Assembly (NCBI GenBank): GCA_963733945.1
Contig: CAVTFD010000019.1
Span: 1-64,000, forward strand
Reading direction: 5' to 3'
Origin: AP-15 sp963733945
GTDB taxonomy: Bacteria; Pseudomonadota; Alphaproteobacteria; ATCC43930; CGMCC-115725
DNA length: 64,000 nucleotides
Positions 50,699 to 61,963 of the stretch are shown here, piece by piece (position 1 is the first letter of the stretch; the number at the start of each line of letters is the position of its first letter). Below the pieces are notes generated by a model. It saw only the letters and a program-made list of their open reading frames with translations, did no database searches and was not told the DNA's origin. Made by a program: the position numbers and the translations under genes.

Positions 50699-52474
50699 CT
50701 AAGAAAGCAGTTCGCGCAACCGTGCCGAGAGTACTTTGTGTCTCGCTGCGATAAAGTCACGAAATCGGCAGATTTCGAGCAGGCCCTGCTCAGCCGGCAG
50801 AAGGCGGTCCTCGCAGAATTTTGGGATCGAGCAATGTTGGCGGGCCGCCTCAACTTTTACCCAATCGACCAAGGACGCGGCGTTCTTTGATTTGTTTTCG
50901 TTTGGATCTAGAAGGCTCAGATTGAAAATCGAATTCTAATTCTTTGAGTCCAAATAGAACTCGACATCGCTCGACGGCACTCCAGAATTCCGAAGCTTGC
51001 TTCAATTCCTGAATGATGCGGCGGGCTGAAGGTGGTCCATATGAAAAACATTCTTGTAGTCTAGATCTGGCCGCAACAGTGCGAGTAAAGCAAACGCCAG
51101 CTTGTCTTCCTTTTCAGTGTACAGCAGCGAATCCAAAAATTCGTCAGTGATTCCCTGATCGCGACCCTGTGCACGCAGCACCGTTGCGACCTCTGGGGCT
51201 GGGAATCCCGTAATAGTTGGTTTAATAAAATTCTTGTCGAAGGTGTCGCCAGCAAAGACGCGACGGATTGCTGCCAAAATTGTATCGGTTGCGCCGCCAA
51301 AGACGGCCTTCAGGAGCACGGTGTGCAGCCATTTTCGGATGATCCCCCGCTGCTCGCGTAGGCCGACACTTGACTGAACTGTGTCCGCGAGGCCGCGATG
51401 ATGCACCCAGTAGAGGATAGGTAGCAGGGCATTCTTCGAGGTCAGCGAAGTTTCGGTATACCCAAAATCCTTTACGAGGTTGAAAACTCCGACAATACTT
51501 GCTCGAATGGCGTCCCAGTTATCTTCGAATGGTTTAACCTGTGCTGCGTTAAAATTCGAGACTTTGTACTTGATATCCGCGCTGTACAGGTATAGACAGG
51601 CTTTTAGGATCAAGTCTTTGTTTATTAGAAAGCCTTTGGCTTGTATGAGATCGACAAGCCCAAATATCTCCTTGCGCGCGTCGCAATTCTGCCAATTTGC
51701 AATTGCGGTTGACATCAAAATGTCTGATAGCGAGAGCGGCTCGCCTCCGCTGTTCACGCGTATGAACACGCTCAACGCTTTGTCCATATCGGCGCTTTTA
51801 ACGTTATAATAGTTGATTACCTTCTCCGTATGCACCACTGAGTGTAGTGACGAGAGGGCGTTCATGGCGAATTCGTTTTCGTGATAGGAATGGGTCGTGA
51901 ACATCTTCATCAGGTCGGCGGCGCTGGCCAGGTCGAGGATTCTCCCCACTTCAAACCAGTCGGCGCCATGCTTTTCGGCTTCCCCGCTGGTCAAAAACTT
52001 GAAGTCGTAGACGCGCTTAGCCTCGTCGTCTTCATCAATAGCCGGCCCAGATATGTTCAAAAAGAATTTCCGGGTCGGCAATGCATATTCGCTGTCTTCC
52101 CACCAGACGCGATGCCTCTTATAGGCATACGTGCCCTTCAGCCCAATGTATATCGACGTAAGTCGCTGCTGGCCATCGAGGATAGCATCGAAATCAACAT
52201 GCCCCTTAGTGCTAAATTCCGGATTATGTATTTGGTACCTCTCACGGTAGTCACGTAGAAACTCATAATAGCGATAATTTTGTTTGTCTCCTGGATCGCG
52301 GACTTCCCAAAAGAGGAAGCTGCCGATAGGATACCCCTGAAGGAGGGAGTTGAAGAGGCGCTCTATCTTTTCGGGATCCCATACGAATTCGCGCTGAATG
52401 GCTGGTAGTAGTAGCCTGCGGCTGTCAACGCGGGTCACGATATCGGCAATGCTAATCGGCGCTTGGAAGGACAC
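50699..52474 (-). pseudogene. DUF262 (GmrSD/ParB-like) nuclease gene with two in-frame stops
   Basis: MSFQAPISIADIVTRVDSRR, LPAIQREFVWDPEKIERLFN and DFDAILDGQQRLTSIY (DGQQR at residues 100-104) define DUF262. The first stop TGA (51002-51004) lies after FHMDHLQPAASFRN; the same frame then reads SKLRNSGVPSSDVEFYLDS, a TAG at 50936-50938, and NSIFNLSLLDPNENKSKN followed by LVDWVKVEAARQHCSIPKFC to a stop at 50699-50701. The HNH-like region DHLxP and the NxxxNLxLL motif thus lie on both sides of the stops. It is about 590 codons long. Both stops are substitutions, not frameshifts. Relatives act as type IV or other phage defence. Confidence 0.78.
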
Positions 52475-52625
52475 GTCCTTAATCCTCGCGGATGCGCGTA
52501 TCGGCGCGAATGGTATCTACCTTTCCGGAGTGGACTGCAAGTTTAGGACGGCCCTAGGCTTGGAGAACGCACAACCCCCGCCTCTTGTCTGGATGCGGAA
52601 AATTCGTCGCTGTACGTGGTGCTGC

Positions 52626-55481
<2,856 letters not shown>

Positions 55482-55704
55482 GGCGCCGAACTTAGCGCGG
55501 GACCGCCGCCGATGCTACCGCGGGCCTCACTCTTACCGTCTTTCCGCAAGGAGGGCGGGGGAGGGGCCCGCATGCGAAGACCTAATCGCCAACGGGGGCA
55601 GAGTTTCGCGCGCGCGATCATCGCTACGGCGGTCGAGGATTTGACCTGCGAGACGGGTTCGCTCAAGAATGCCGGCTCGGTCGCGCGCTAGGGAGGATAA
55701 GGCG

Positions 55705-56850
55705 ATGCCTGACAATCAGAAATGGGTCGGCACCTGGACGATGGCGCCGGCGCCGGCGGAGACTGGTTCATTCAACAACCAGACCTTGCGCATGACCATG
55801 CGCGCCAGCCTCGGCGGCAATCAGGCGCGGGTGCGGATCTCGAACGCCTATGGCCGGCGTCCGCTGGATATCGGCGGCGTGCATATCGCGTTGCGCGATG
55901 TTGGGGCGGCGATCGTCGCCGGCTCTGACCGCAAGTTGAGCTTCGGCGGCGAGGCGACGGCGACAATCGCTGCGGGGACGGTGGCGTTCAGCGATCCGGT
56001 CGCGCTCGACTTGCCGCCGCTCGCCGATCTCGCGGTCAGCCTCTATCTGCCCGGCGAGGTCCTGAACGATTTCCAGATCACCGGGCGCTATGCGCGGCAG
56101 ACCAACTATGTCTCGCCGCCGGGCGATTTCACCGCGGCGCAGGTGATGCCGATCGCCAGCCTGACCAGCGACTGGTTCTTTGTCTGCGGCGTCGACGTGC
56201 TGGCTGGCGCCGACACCGGCGGGATCGTCACGCTCGGCGATTCGCTGACCGACGGCAATATCTCGACGATGGACGCGTTTTGCCGCTGGCCCGACCAGCT
56301 CGCCCGCCGCCTGATGGCACGACCGCGCGGCCGGCCGATGGCGGTGATGAACCAGGGGCTCGGCGGCAATCGCATCCTGTTCGACATCCGCGGCGACAGC
56401 GGACTGCGCCGCTTCGACCGCGATGTGCTGTCCCAGCCGGGGGTCACCCACGTCATCGTCATGCTCGGCACCAACGATCTGCGCAATCGGTGGAAGAAGC
56501 CGGAGGAGGAACCCAGCGCGGCGCAGATGATCGCCGGACTGAAGCAGATGGCGGTGCGCGCCCACAGCGCCGGGATAAAAATCCTCGGCGCCACGCTGAC
56601 GCCGTTTGGCAACGAGACCTATATGGCCGATGCGTGGAACCCACAGCGCGAAGAGGTGCGCATGGCTGTCAACGGCTGGATCCGCGACGGCGGCGCTTTC
56701 GACGGGGTCGCCGATTTCGATCAGGCGTTGCGCGACCCAGAACATTCGACCCAGATGCGGCCGAGTGACGATTGCGGCGACGGTCTGCACCCGAGCGATC
56801 TCGGCTACAACAAGATGGGCGACGCCGTCGATCTGTCGCTGTTCGAATAG
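55705..56850 (+). CDS. SGNH/GDSL-family lipase or esterase
   Basis: 381 residues from ATG 55705, after AGGGAGGATAAGGCG. The SGNH blocks are visible: GIVTLGDSLTDGNIS (Ser), LGGNRILFD (Gly), VIVMLGTNDLRNR (Asn), and CGDGLHPSDLGYNKMGD (Asp-x-x-His). The N-terminal part is a beta-sandwich-like domain (VGTWTMAPAPAETGSF) that is common in secreted SGNH enzymes, yet no signal peptide is apparent. It may hydrolyse acyl or acetyl esters. It converges on the GST gene with 49 bp between the stops. Confidence 0.88.
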   Translation: MPDNQKWVGTWTMAPAPAETGSFNNQTLRMTMRASLGGNQARVRISNAYGRRPLDIGGVHIALRDVGAAIVAGSDRKLSFGGEATATIAAGTVAFSDPVALDLPPLADLAVSLYLPGEVLNDFQITGRYARQTNYVSPPGDFTAAQVMPIASLTSDWFFVCGVDVLAGADTGGIVTLGDSLTDGNISTMDAFCRWPDQLARRLMARPRGRPMAVMNQGLGGNRILFDIRGDSGLRRFDRDVLSQPGVTHVIVMLGTNDLRNRWKKPEEEPSAAQMIAGLKQMAVRAHSAGIKILGATLTPFGNETYMADAWNPQREEVRMAVNGWIRDGGAFDGVADFDQALRDPEHSTQMRPSDDCGDGLHPSDLGYNKMGDAVDLSLFE

Positions 56851-56899
56851 CGACGCACCACCGGCCGGGCTCGGCCGGCGCCTGCTCTCGCGGCGCTGG

Positions 56900-57622
56900 T
56901 CAGCGCACCGCGAATTGGGTCGCGCCGAACGTGTTTTCGCGCTCCGTATCAGTGATCGCGCCCGGACGCTGGGCGTCGGCCAGCACCGCCAAACCGCGCC
57001 GCACCGCCGGCCTTGCCGCGATTTCGTCATGCCAGCGCCGTACCGCCGGATATTCGGCGAGGTCGATATAGCCCCGCTCTGCGAAGCGAGAAGATGGCTC
57101 GGCGGCGGTGCGGATCCATGGAAAGGTGATGATGTCGGCCATGCTGTACTCGTCGCCGGCGAGCCAGGGCGACTCCTCGAGCCTGTGGTCCAGCACCCGG
57201 GTCAGCCGCTTGACCTCGTTGGTGTAGCGCTCGATCGCGTACGGGATTTTCGCCGGCGCATAGGCGCCGAAATGGTTCCATTGGCCGAACATCGGCCCGA
57301 CGCCGCCCATCTGGAACATCATCCATTCGAGGCATTTGTAGCGGCCGACCGGGTCCTTCGGGATCAGCCTGCCGCCGGTTTTTTCTGAGAGGTAAATCAG
57401 GATCGCGGCTGATTCGAACAGGGTGAACGGCTTGCCGCCGGGGCCGTCGGGATCGACGATCGCCGGGATGCGGTGGTTGGGAGTGATCTTCAGAAATTCA
57501 GGCTTGAACTGGTCGCCGGCGCCGATATTGATCGGGATTACCTTGTATTGCAGGCCCAACTCTTCGAGCGCGATATGCACTTTGTGACCGTTCGGCGTCG
57601 GCCAGCTCCACAATTCCAACAT
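56900..57622 (-). CDS. Glutathione S-transferase family protein (YfcG/Ure2p-like)
   Basis: 240 residues from MLELWSWPTPNGHKVHIALE (ATG 57622). The thioredoxin-like N-terminal domain has NHRIPAIVDPDGPGGKPFTLFES, with the ESAAI turn contacting glutathione, and LSEKTGGRLIPKDPVGRY. The helical domain carries WMMFQMGGVGPMFGQWNHFG and YSMADIITFPWIR, typical of the YfcG/YghU nucleophile-less subclass with Asn/Thr near the N-terminus. It reduces disulfides or conjugates electrophiles. A REPIN-like repeat follows on the upstream side (57661-57742). Confidence 0.92.
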   Translation of the reverse strand: MLELWSWPTPNGHKVHIALEELGLQYKVIPINIGAGDQFKPEFLKITPNHRIPAIVDPDGPGGKPFTLFESAAILIYLSEKTGGRLIPKDPVGRYKCLEWMMFQMGGVGPMFGQWNHFGAYAPAKIPYAIERYTNEVKRLTRVLDHRLEESPWLAGDEYSMADIITFPWIRTAAEPSSRFAERGYIDLAEYPAVRRWHDEIAARPAVRRGLAVLADAQRPGAITDTERENTFGATQFAVR

Positions 57623-57660
57623 TACAGATCCTCCCGCTTGTTGCGCCGTCAGGACGATGT

Positions 57661-57742
57661 CATTGCGAGCGCAGCGAAGCAATCTCGTCGCGGTTTGCTC
57701 CGTCGGCTCCGAATTGCTTTGTCGCTGTGCGCCTCGCAACGA
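57661..57742. repeat. REPIN-like inverted repeat pair
   Basis: First arm CATTGCGAGCGCAGCGAAGC (57661-57680) then AATC, and second arm from GAATTGCTTTGTCGCTGTGC (57711-57730) to GCCTCGCAACGA at 57742. The arms are imperfect reverse complements, and the core matches the repeat at 46422-46504. It lies between the start of the GST gene and the GNAT gene. Confidence 0.78.
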
Positions 57743-57743
57743 C

Positions 57744-58247
57744 CTATGGCTCTAAATCAGCGACGTCTTCGGCGGCGAGGCGGCACAGGGCATCGCCGTC
57801 GGCGCCGTAGCGCAGCCAGCCGCCGAGATGTTGCATTCCGAGACGGTGATAGAAATTGCGCGCCGGGTTCCAGTCGAGCACCTGAAAATCGATCCGGCCC
57901 CAGCTGCGTTCGACCGCGATCGCGGCAAGGCGGGCCATCAGCCGACGGCCGACGCCGAGCCCGCGCGCCTCTTCGGCGACGTAGAGGTCTTCGAGATACA
58001 TCCCCGGCTGGCCGAGCCAGGTCGAGAATCTCGGATGGAACAACGCCAGGCCCGCCGGTTCATCGTCGACAAAGGCAAGGATCGCCTCGAACTGCGGGTC
58101 CGGTCCGAAACCGTGACGAACAAGGTCGGCTTCCGTCGCGACCACGGCCTCAGGCGCCTTTTCATAGACGGCGAGTGCCCGGATCAACCGCAGCACCAAG
58201 CCGGCATCTTCGGGCGTGCCAAAGCGTATCGTGATCCTTCGGCTCAT
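57744..58247 (-). CDS. GNAT acetyltransferase, diamine/spermidine acetyltransferase-like
   Basis: 167 residues with the GNAT fold: MSRRITIRFGTPEDAGLVLRL, YLEDLYVAEEARGLGVGRRL holding the acetyl-CoA P-loop RGLGVGRRL, and FQVLDWNPARNFYHRLGM in the C-terminal half. This layout and the LDWNxxARxFYxxLG motif match diamine N-acetyltransferases of the SSAT type, though the amine substrate is not proved. It is in the same orientation as the GST gene, separated by a repeat pair of 80 bp. Confidence 0.86.
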   Translation of the reverse strand: MSRRITIRFGTPEDAGLVLRLIRALAVYEKAPEAVVATEADLVRHGFGPDPQFEAILAFVDDEPAGLALFHPRFSTWLGQPGMYLEDLYVAEEARGLGVGRRLMARLAAIAVERSWGRIDFQVLDWNPARNFYHRLGMQHLGGWLRYGADGDALCRLAAEDVADLEP

Positions 58248-58350
58248 CGATATTTCCTCGAACGGCGGCTACGGGCTACCTTAGCGCTCTGCCAGAACGC
58301 TGGACAACGCCAGCGCGGGCCACGTCAGATGGCAACAATGCAAGGAGGGG

Positions 58351-58836
58351 ATGATGGCGAATGAGACCAAGCCGGTGGCAATCGAGGCGGCGGAGGCCCC
58401 GACGGCGCGGCCGGGACGCGGCTATCCCGAGCCTTTCGCAACCCGGGTGGCGGGGCGAGTGCGGCGGCCGCTCGGCGACTTTTTCCACCTGACGAATTTT
58501 GGGGTCAACCTGACGCGCCTGCCGCCGGGCGGCATGTCGGCGCTGCGCCACACGCATACGCGTGAGGACGAGTTCATCTATGTCCTCGACGGCGAACCTA
58601 TCCTGGTGACGAATGCCGGTGAGACCCAACTGCGGCCCGGCATGTGCGCCGGCTTTAAGGCCGGATCAGGCGATGGGCACCATTTGTTGAACCGCACGAT
58701 GCACGACGTGGTTTATCTCGAGATCGGCGACCGCAATCCCGGCGATACGGTGATCTATCTCGACGACGACATCGGCCGGGCCTTATCACCAGATGGCGCC
58801 CGGCTTTTCGTCCATAAGGACGGCCGTCCGTATTGA
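58351..58836 (+). CDS. Cupin domain protein
   Basis: 161 residues beginning MMANETKPVAIEAAEAPTA, with GGAGGGG before the start. The metal site reads ALRHTHTREDEFIYVLDGEP (HxH...E), and RPGMCAGFKAGSGDGHHLLN with the downstream His. The layout and the phrase CAGFxAGxxxGHxLxNR match the cupin at 38321-38806, so the two are paralogues. Both may hold a metal in the beta-barrel. No clear partner enzyme; the DadA-like gene converges 34 bp away. It might be a regulatory or oxygenase cupin. Confidence 0.82.
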   Translation: MMANETKPVAIEAAEAPTARPGRGYPEPFATRVAGRVRRPLGDFFHLTNFGVNLTRLPPGGMSALRHTHTREDEFIYVLDGEPILVTNAGETQLRPGMCAGFKAGSGDGHHLLNRTMHDVVYLEIGDRNPGDTVIYLDDDIGRALSPDGARLFVHKDGRPY

Positions 58837-58870
58837 AGGGGATCGACCTCGTAGCGATCGCCGTGAAAGC

Positions 58871-60136
58871 TCAAGCGAAGCGCGCCGGAGCGAACGGCGC
58901 GATGTCGATCGTGGTCGGCCGGCCGGCGACGAGATCGGCGACGACCTTCCCGGTCATCGGTGCCGAGGTCATGCCGACATGGCCGTGGCCGAAGGCGTAG
59001 ATCACGTCCGGCGTCGCCCGCGACGGCCCAAGCGCCGGCAGCGAGTCGGGGAGGCTCGGCCGATGGCCCATCCACACCGAGATCCGCTCTTCGGGATGCT
59101 CGGCGGCGAGCCCCGGCAGCATTTTGCGGCCTTGCTCCAGCAAGATCCGGGCGCGTCGCCAATCAGGCGGTGCGGCAAGGCCTGCGAGTTCGACCGTGCC
59201 GGCAAAGCGCAACCCGGTATCCATGGGGGTGGCGACGAACTTGCCGTCCGCGTCGGCGGTCGGGATGCGCGGCATGATCTCCGGGTCGCGGATCATCAGG
59301 TGATAGCCCCGCTCGGTTTCGAGCGGGATATGGTCGCCGAGCGCTGCGGCGAGCGGCTTTGACCAAGCTCCGGCGCAGACGATCGCGGCATCGGCCGCAA
59401 GCTCGCCGCGGTCGGTCCGGATCGCGACGAGCTTGCGACCATCGAGGCGGAAGCCCAGCGCCTGCGCCTGTTCGAGTTCACCGCCGTTGTGCAGGAAATG
59501 GTCGAGGAGGCGGCGGACCAACCCCAGCGGGTTCGAGGTATGCCCGTTCTCGCGCACCAGGATGCCGCGCACGTAATCGCGCGACAAAGTGGGTTCGAGC
59601 TGACGCAGTTCATCGGCGTCGAATTCGTCGGTCTCGACCCCGTTCTCGCGGCGCAATTGCCAGGCCAGCCGGTCCTTTTCCAGGCTTTGCACGGAGCGGT
59701 AGACGTAAAGATGGCCGAGCCGGTGGACGAGGTCATCGGCGCCGGCGTCCCGCACCAGCGGCATCAGCGCTTCGAGCGTCGCGCCGACCAACGGACGCAA
59801 CGCCCGCGCCTGAGCGTGGACCTTTTCAGGGGTGCCGGCGCGAATAAAGCGAACAAGCCACGGGGCGATCGCCGGCAGATAGGACCAGCGCAACGACAAT
59901 GGCCCGAGCGGGTCGGCCAGCCAATGCGGCACGTTCCGCATCACCCCCGGCATCGACACCGGCGTCACCGAGGAGGCGTTGAACGCGCCGGCATTGCCGA
60001 AAGAAGCGCCGTGACCGGGCTCGCCAGCCTCGACGATAAAGACGCTGTGGCCGTCGCGCTGCAACCAGCTAGCGGCGCACACACCGACTATGCCGGCGCC
60101 GATTACGCCGACCCGCCTCGCTCCGCTTGCTGGCAT
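58871..60136 (-). CDS. D-amino-acid dehydrogenase/FAD-dependent DAO family oxidoreductase
   Basis: 421 residues. The FAD-binding motif is GVIGAGIVGVCAASWLQRDG, and GEPGHGASFGNAGAFNASSV follows as in DadA. Middle parts ATPMDTGLRFAGTVELAG and C-terminal ALGPSRATPDVIYAFGHGHVGMT are standard for the family. DadA oxidises D-amino acids to oxo acids with electrons passed to the membrane quinone. Without other genes of D-amino-acid catabolism nearby, oxidation of sarcosine- or glycine-type substrates is also possible. It starts 28 bp from the CoA-transferase stop, so both may share a transcript. Confidence 0.87.
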   Translation of the reverse strand: MPASGARRVGVIGAGIVGVCAASWLQRDGHSVFIVEAGEPGHGASFGNAGAFNASSVTPVSMPGVMRNVPHWLADPLGPLSLRWSYLPAIAPWLVRFIRAGTPEKVHAQARALRPLVGATLEALMPLVRDAGADDLVHRLGHLYVYRSVQSLEKDRLAWQLRRENGVETDEFDADELRQLEPTLSRDYVRGILVRENGHTSNPLGLVRRLLDHFLHNGGELEQAQALGFRLDGRKLVAIRTDRGELAADAAIVCAGAWSKPLAAALGDHIPLETERGYHLMIRDPEIMPRIPTADADGKFVATPMDTGLRFAGTVELAGLAAPPDWRRARILLEQGRKMLPGLAAEHPEERISVWMGHRPSLPDSLPALGPSRATPDVIYAFGHGHVGMTSAPMTGKVVADLVAGRPTTIDIAPFAPARFA

Positions 60137-60163
60137 CCGACGCGGCGATAGCGTCCTGCACCC

Positions 60164-61576
60164 TCAGGCGGCGCGGGCGGGCCAGACCGGCTGGTGGTGG
60201 CCGAGCGGGGCAGAAGGACGCGCCCAATAGGGCGCCGTCTCGGACATGCGCACGGTCGGGCCAAGATGGCGCAGCCGTCCGACCGGCGTGTCGCTCTCGA
60301 TCGACCAACGCGCGATCTCGGCGGGATAGAGCTCCTTGTCGACGTCTTTGAGCGCAGCTTGTGGCACCTCGCCCCGATCGACCAGCCAGCGCCCGGTCTG
60401 CGCCAGGGAGATCCGCACCAGCCAGCTGCCGCCTTCGCGCGCCCGCCGCGCCAACGCCACCATCGCACCGAATGCCATCAGATAGCCGGTCAAGTAGTCG
60501 ATAGCGGATACCGGGTAGAATTGCGGGCCGGGGTTGGCGCCGGGGAACAGTTCGGCTTGGCGGGTCGTGATCCCACTCACCGTCTGCACCACCGTGTCGA
60601 AGCCGCGGCGAGAAGCCCAAGGTCCGACATGGCTGAAGGCGCACATCGACACATAGACGAGGCCCGGCCGCAGCTGCGACAGCGCCTCGGGCGACAAGCC
60701 ACGGTTGCCGAGCGTGCCCGGCCGGTAGCCCTGGGTGAACACGTCGGCTTCGCGCACTAAGCCCCGCAAGGTCTCGACATCCTGGGGTTGGCGCAGATCA
60801 AGATGAGCCTGCAATTTGCCGTGGCCGGTGTCGTATTCCTGGTAGCCGATATTCGGCAGATGCGGCGCCGTGATCTTCATCACGTCGGCACCGTGCTCGG
60901 CCAAGGTGCGCGCCGAGGTCGGCCCGGCCAACACCCGGGTCAGGTCGAGCACGCGAATGCCGGACAGCGGGCGCTCGGCCTCGGGCAACGGTTCGGGCGG
61001 GCTGTCGGCGATCTTCAGGATCTCCATCAATGGCAGCGAGGCGATTGCGGCGGCCTGCGGATGCTTCGCCCACTCGGCCATGCTGCGCGCCATGCCGCCC
61101 GCACCCTTGGCGGCGAGGATCGCCTCTTCGAGTTCGAGCGCGTCCCATTTGGCCACGGCCTGCCGCACCGCCTCGCGTTCTTCCGACACGCCGAGCACGC
61201 TCATCGCGGCGGCGCGGTGGTTCGGAAAATTGGCGTGGATATAGCTCCACCGGCCGTTCTTCGCCGGATAGACGCCCATGACTGGATTGCGGTCGGTTGA
61301 AACCGCGGCGCCGTTGACCTGCAGGTAATGCCCGCTGCGCAGCGAAGCGACCGCTTGGCGCAGATCGACCGAGACTTCCTGGCGCCGGCCGCCGCGCAAT
61401 TCCCACAGATCGGCGGCGGCGAGCCCGGTGGCGGCAAGTGCCGCGGCGCCGGCGGCGCCGATGCAGAACGGGGTCGGCAATACCGGGTCGGCGCCACCGG
61501 TGATTTCGACCTCGCGGGCCCGCTCATCAGGCCAGCCGGCGATCGGCATAATCGTGCGCAGGGCGTCGTAAGCCAT
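60164..61576 (-). CDS. CaiB/BaiF class III CoA-transferase, large variant
   Basis: About 470 residues. The N-terminal 200 residues (AYDALRTIMPIAGWPDERAR, then RQAVASLRSGHYLQVNG) form an unusual leading segment, after which the core begins with IRVLDLTRVLAGPTSARTLA and MKITAPHLPNIGYQE, GHGKLQAHLDLRQPQDVETL and FTQGYRPGTLGNRGLSPEAL, YVSMCAFSHVGPWASRRGFD with the probable nucleophilic Asp. Possibly two CaiB-like halves in one chain. The start at 61576 is chosen because MAYDALRTIMP fits the related proteins. It moves CoA between acids. Confidence 0.87.
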   Translation of the reverse strand: MAYDALRTIMPIAGWPDERAREVEITGGADPVLPTPFCIGAAGAAALAATGLAAADLWELRGGRRQEVSVDLRQAVASLRSGHYLQVNGAAVSTDRNPVMGVYPAKNGRWSYIHANFPNHRAAAMSVLGVSEEREAVRQAVAKWDALELEEAILAAKGAGGMARSMAEWAKHPQAAAIASLPLMEILKIADSPPEPLPEAERPLSGIRVLDLTRVLAGPTSARTLAEHGADVMKITAPHLPNIGYQEYDTGHGKLQAHLDLRQPQDVETLRGLVREADVFTQGYRPGTLGNRGLSPEALSQLRPGLVYVSMCAFSHVGPWASRRGFDTVVQTVSGITTRQAELFPGANPGPQFYPVSAIDYLTGYLMAFGAMVALARRAREGGSWLVRISLAQTGRWLVDRGEVPQAALKDVDKELYPAEIARWSIESDTPVGRLRHLGPTVRMSETAPYWARPSAPLGHHQPVWPARAA

Positions 61577-61680
61577 GGTTGAGTCTCCGCAGGTCTTGGA
61601 ACGCGCGCTTGCTTCGGCGCGGCAGTTGGCGCAATGATGCCCTAAAATCATGCAGAAAGGGAACGCCGATGAGTTAGGTC

Positions 61681-61950
61681 ATGATCGTCGTCGACTTCGA
61701 GGTGAAACCAGCGCACCGCAGTCAGTTCCTCGAGCTGATGCGCGGGCATGCGCAGCGCTCCCGCCGCGATGACGGCTGCCTGCAATTCGATTTGATGTTG
61801 CCGAAGGACGACGACAAGCATGTCTTTTTGGTCGAGAAGTGGCGCGACCAGGAGGCCCTCGATGCGCATTCCAAAGGGCCGATGCCGGGTAATACCTATA
61901 AAGACTGGATCGTCGGCCGCAAGGTCGCGCGCGGCGCGCCAGCAGATTAA
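61681..61950 (+). CDS. Putative quinol monooxygenase (ABM domain)
   Basis: 89 residues MIVVDFEVKPAHRSQFLELM, with RDDGCLQFDLMLPKDDDKHV and FLVEKWRDQEALDAHSKGP, the YgiN/ABM dimeric fold. YgiN-type proteins oxidise menadiol or other hydroquinones. It is an independent small gene just 13 bp upstream of the mechanosensitive channel gene and may be its operon partner. Divergent from the CoA-transferase. Confidence 0.85.
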   Translation: MIVVDFEVKPAHRSQFLELMRGHAQRSRRDDGCLQFDLMLPKDDDKHVFLVEKWRDQEALDAHSKGPMPGNTYKDWIVGRKVARGAPAD

Positions 61951-61963
61951 GAGGAGAACCGCC

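Noticed and set aside
51002..51004. TGA in DUF262 read as selenocysteine
   Set aside because: A second stop (TAG) follows in the same frame, and the family has no Cys or Sec position there.
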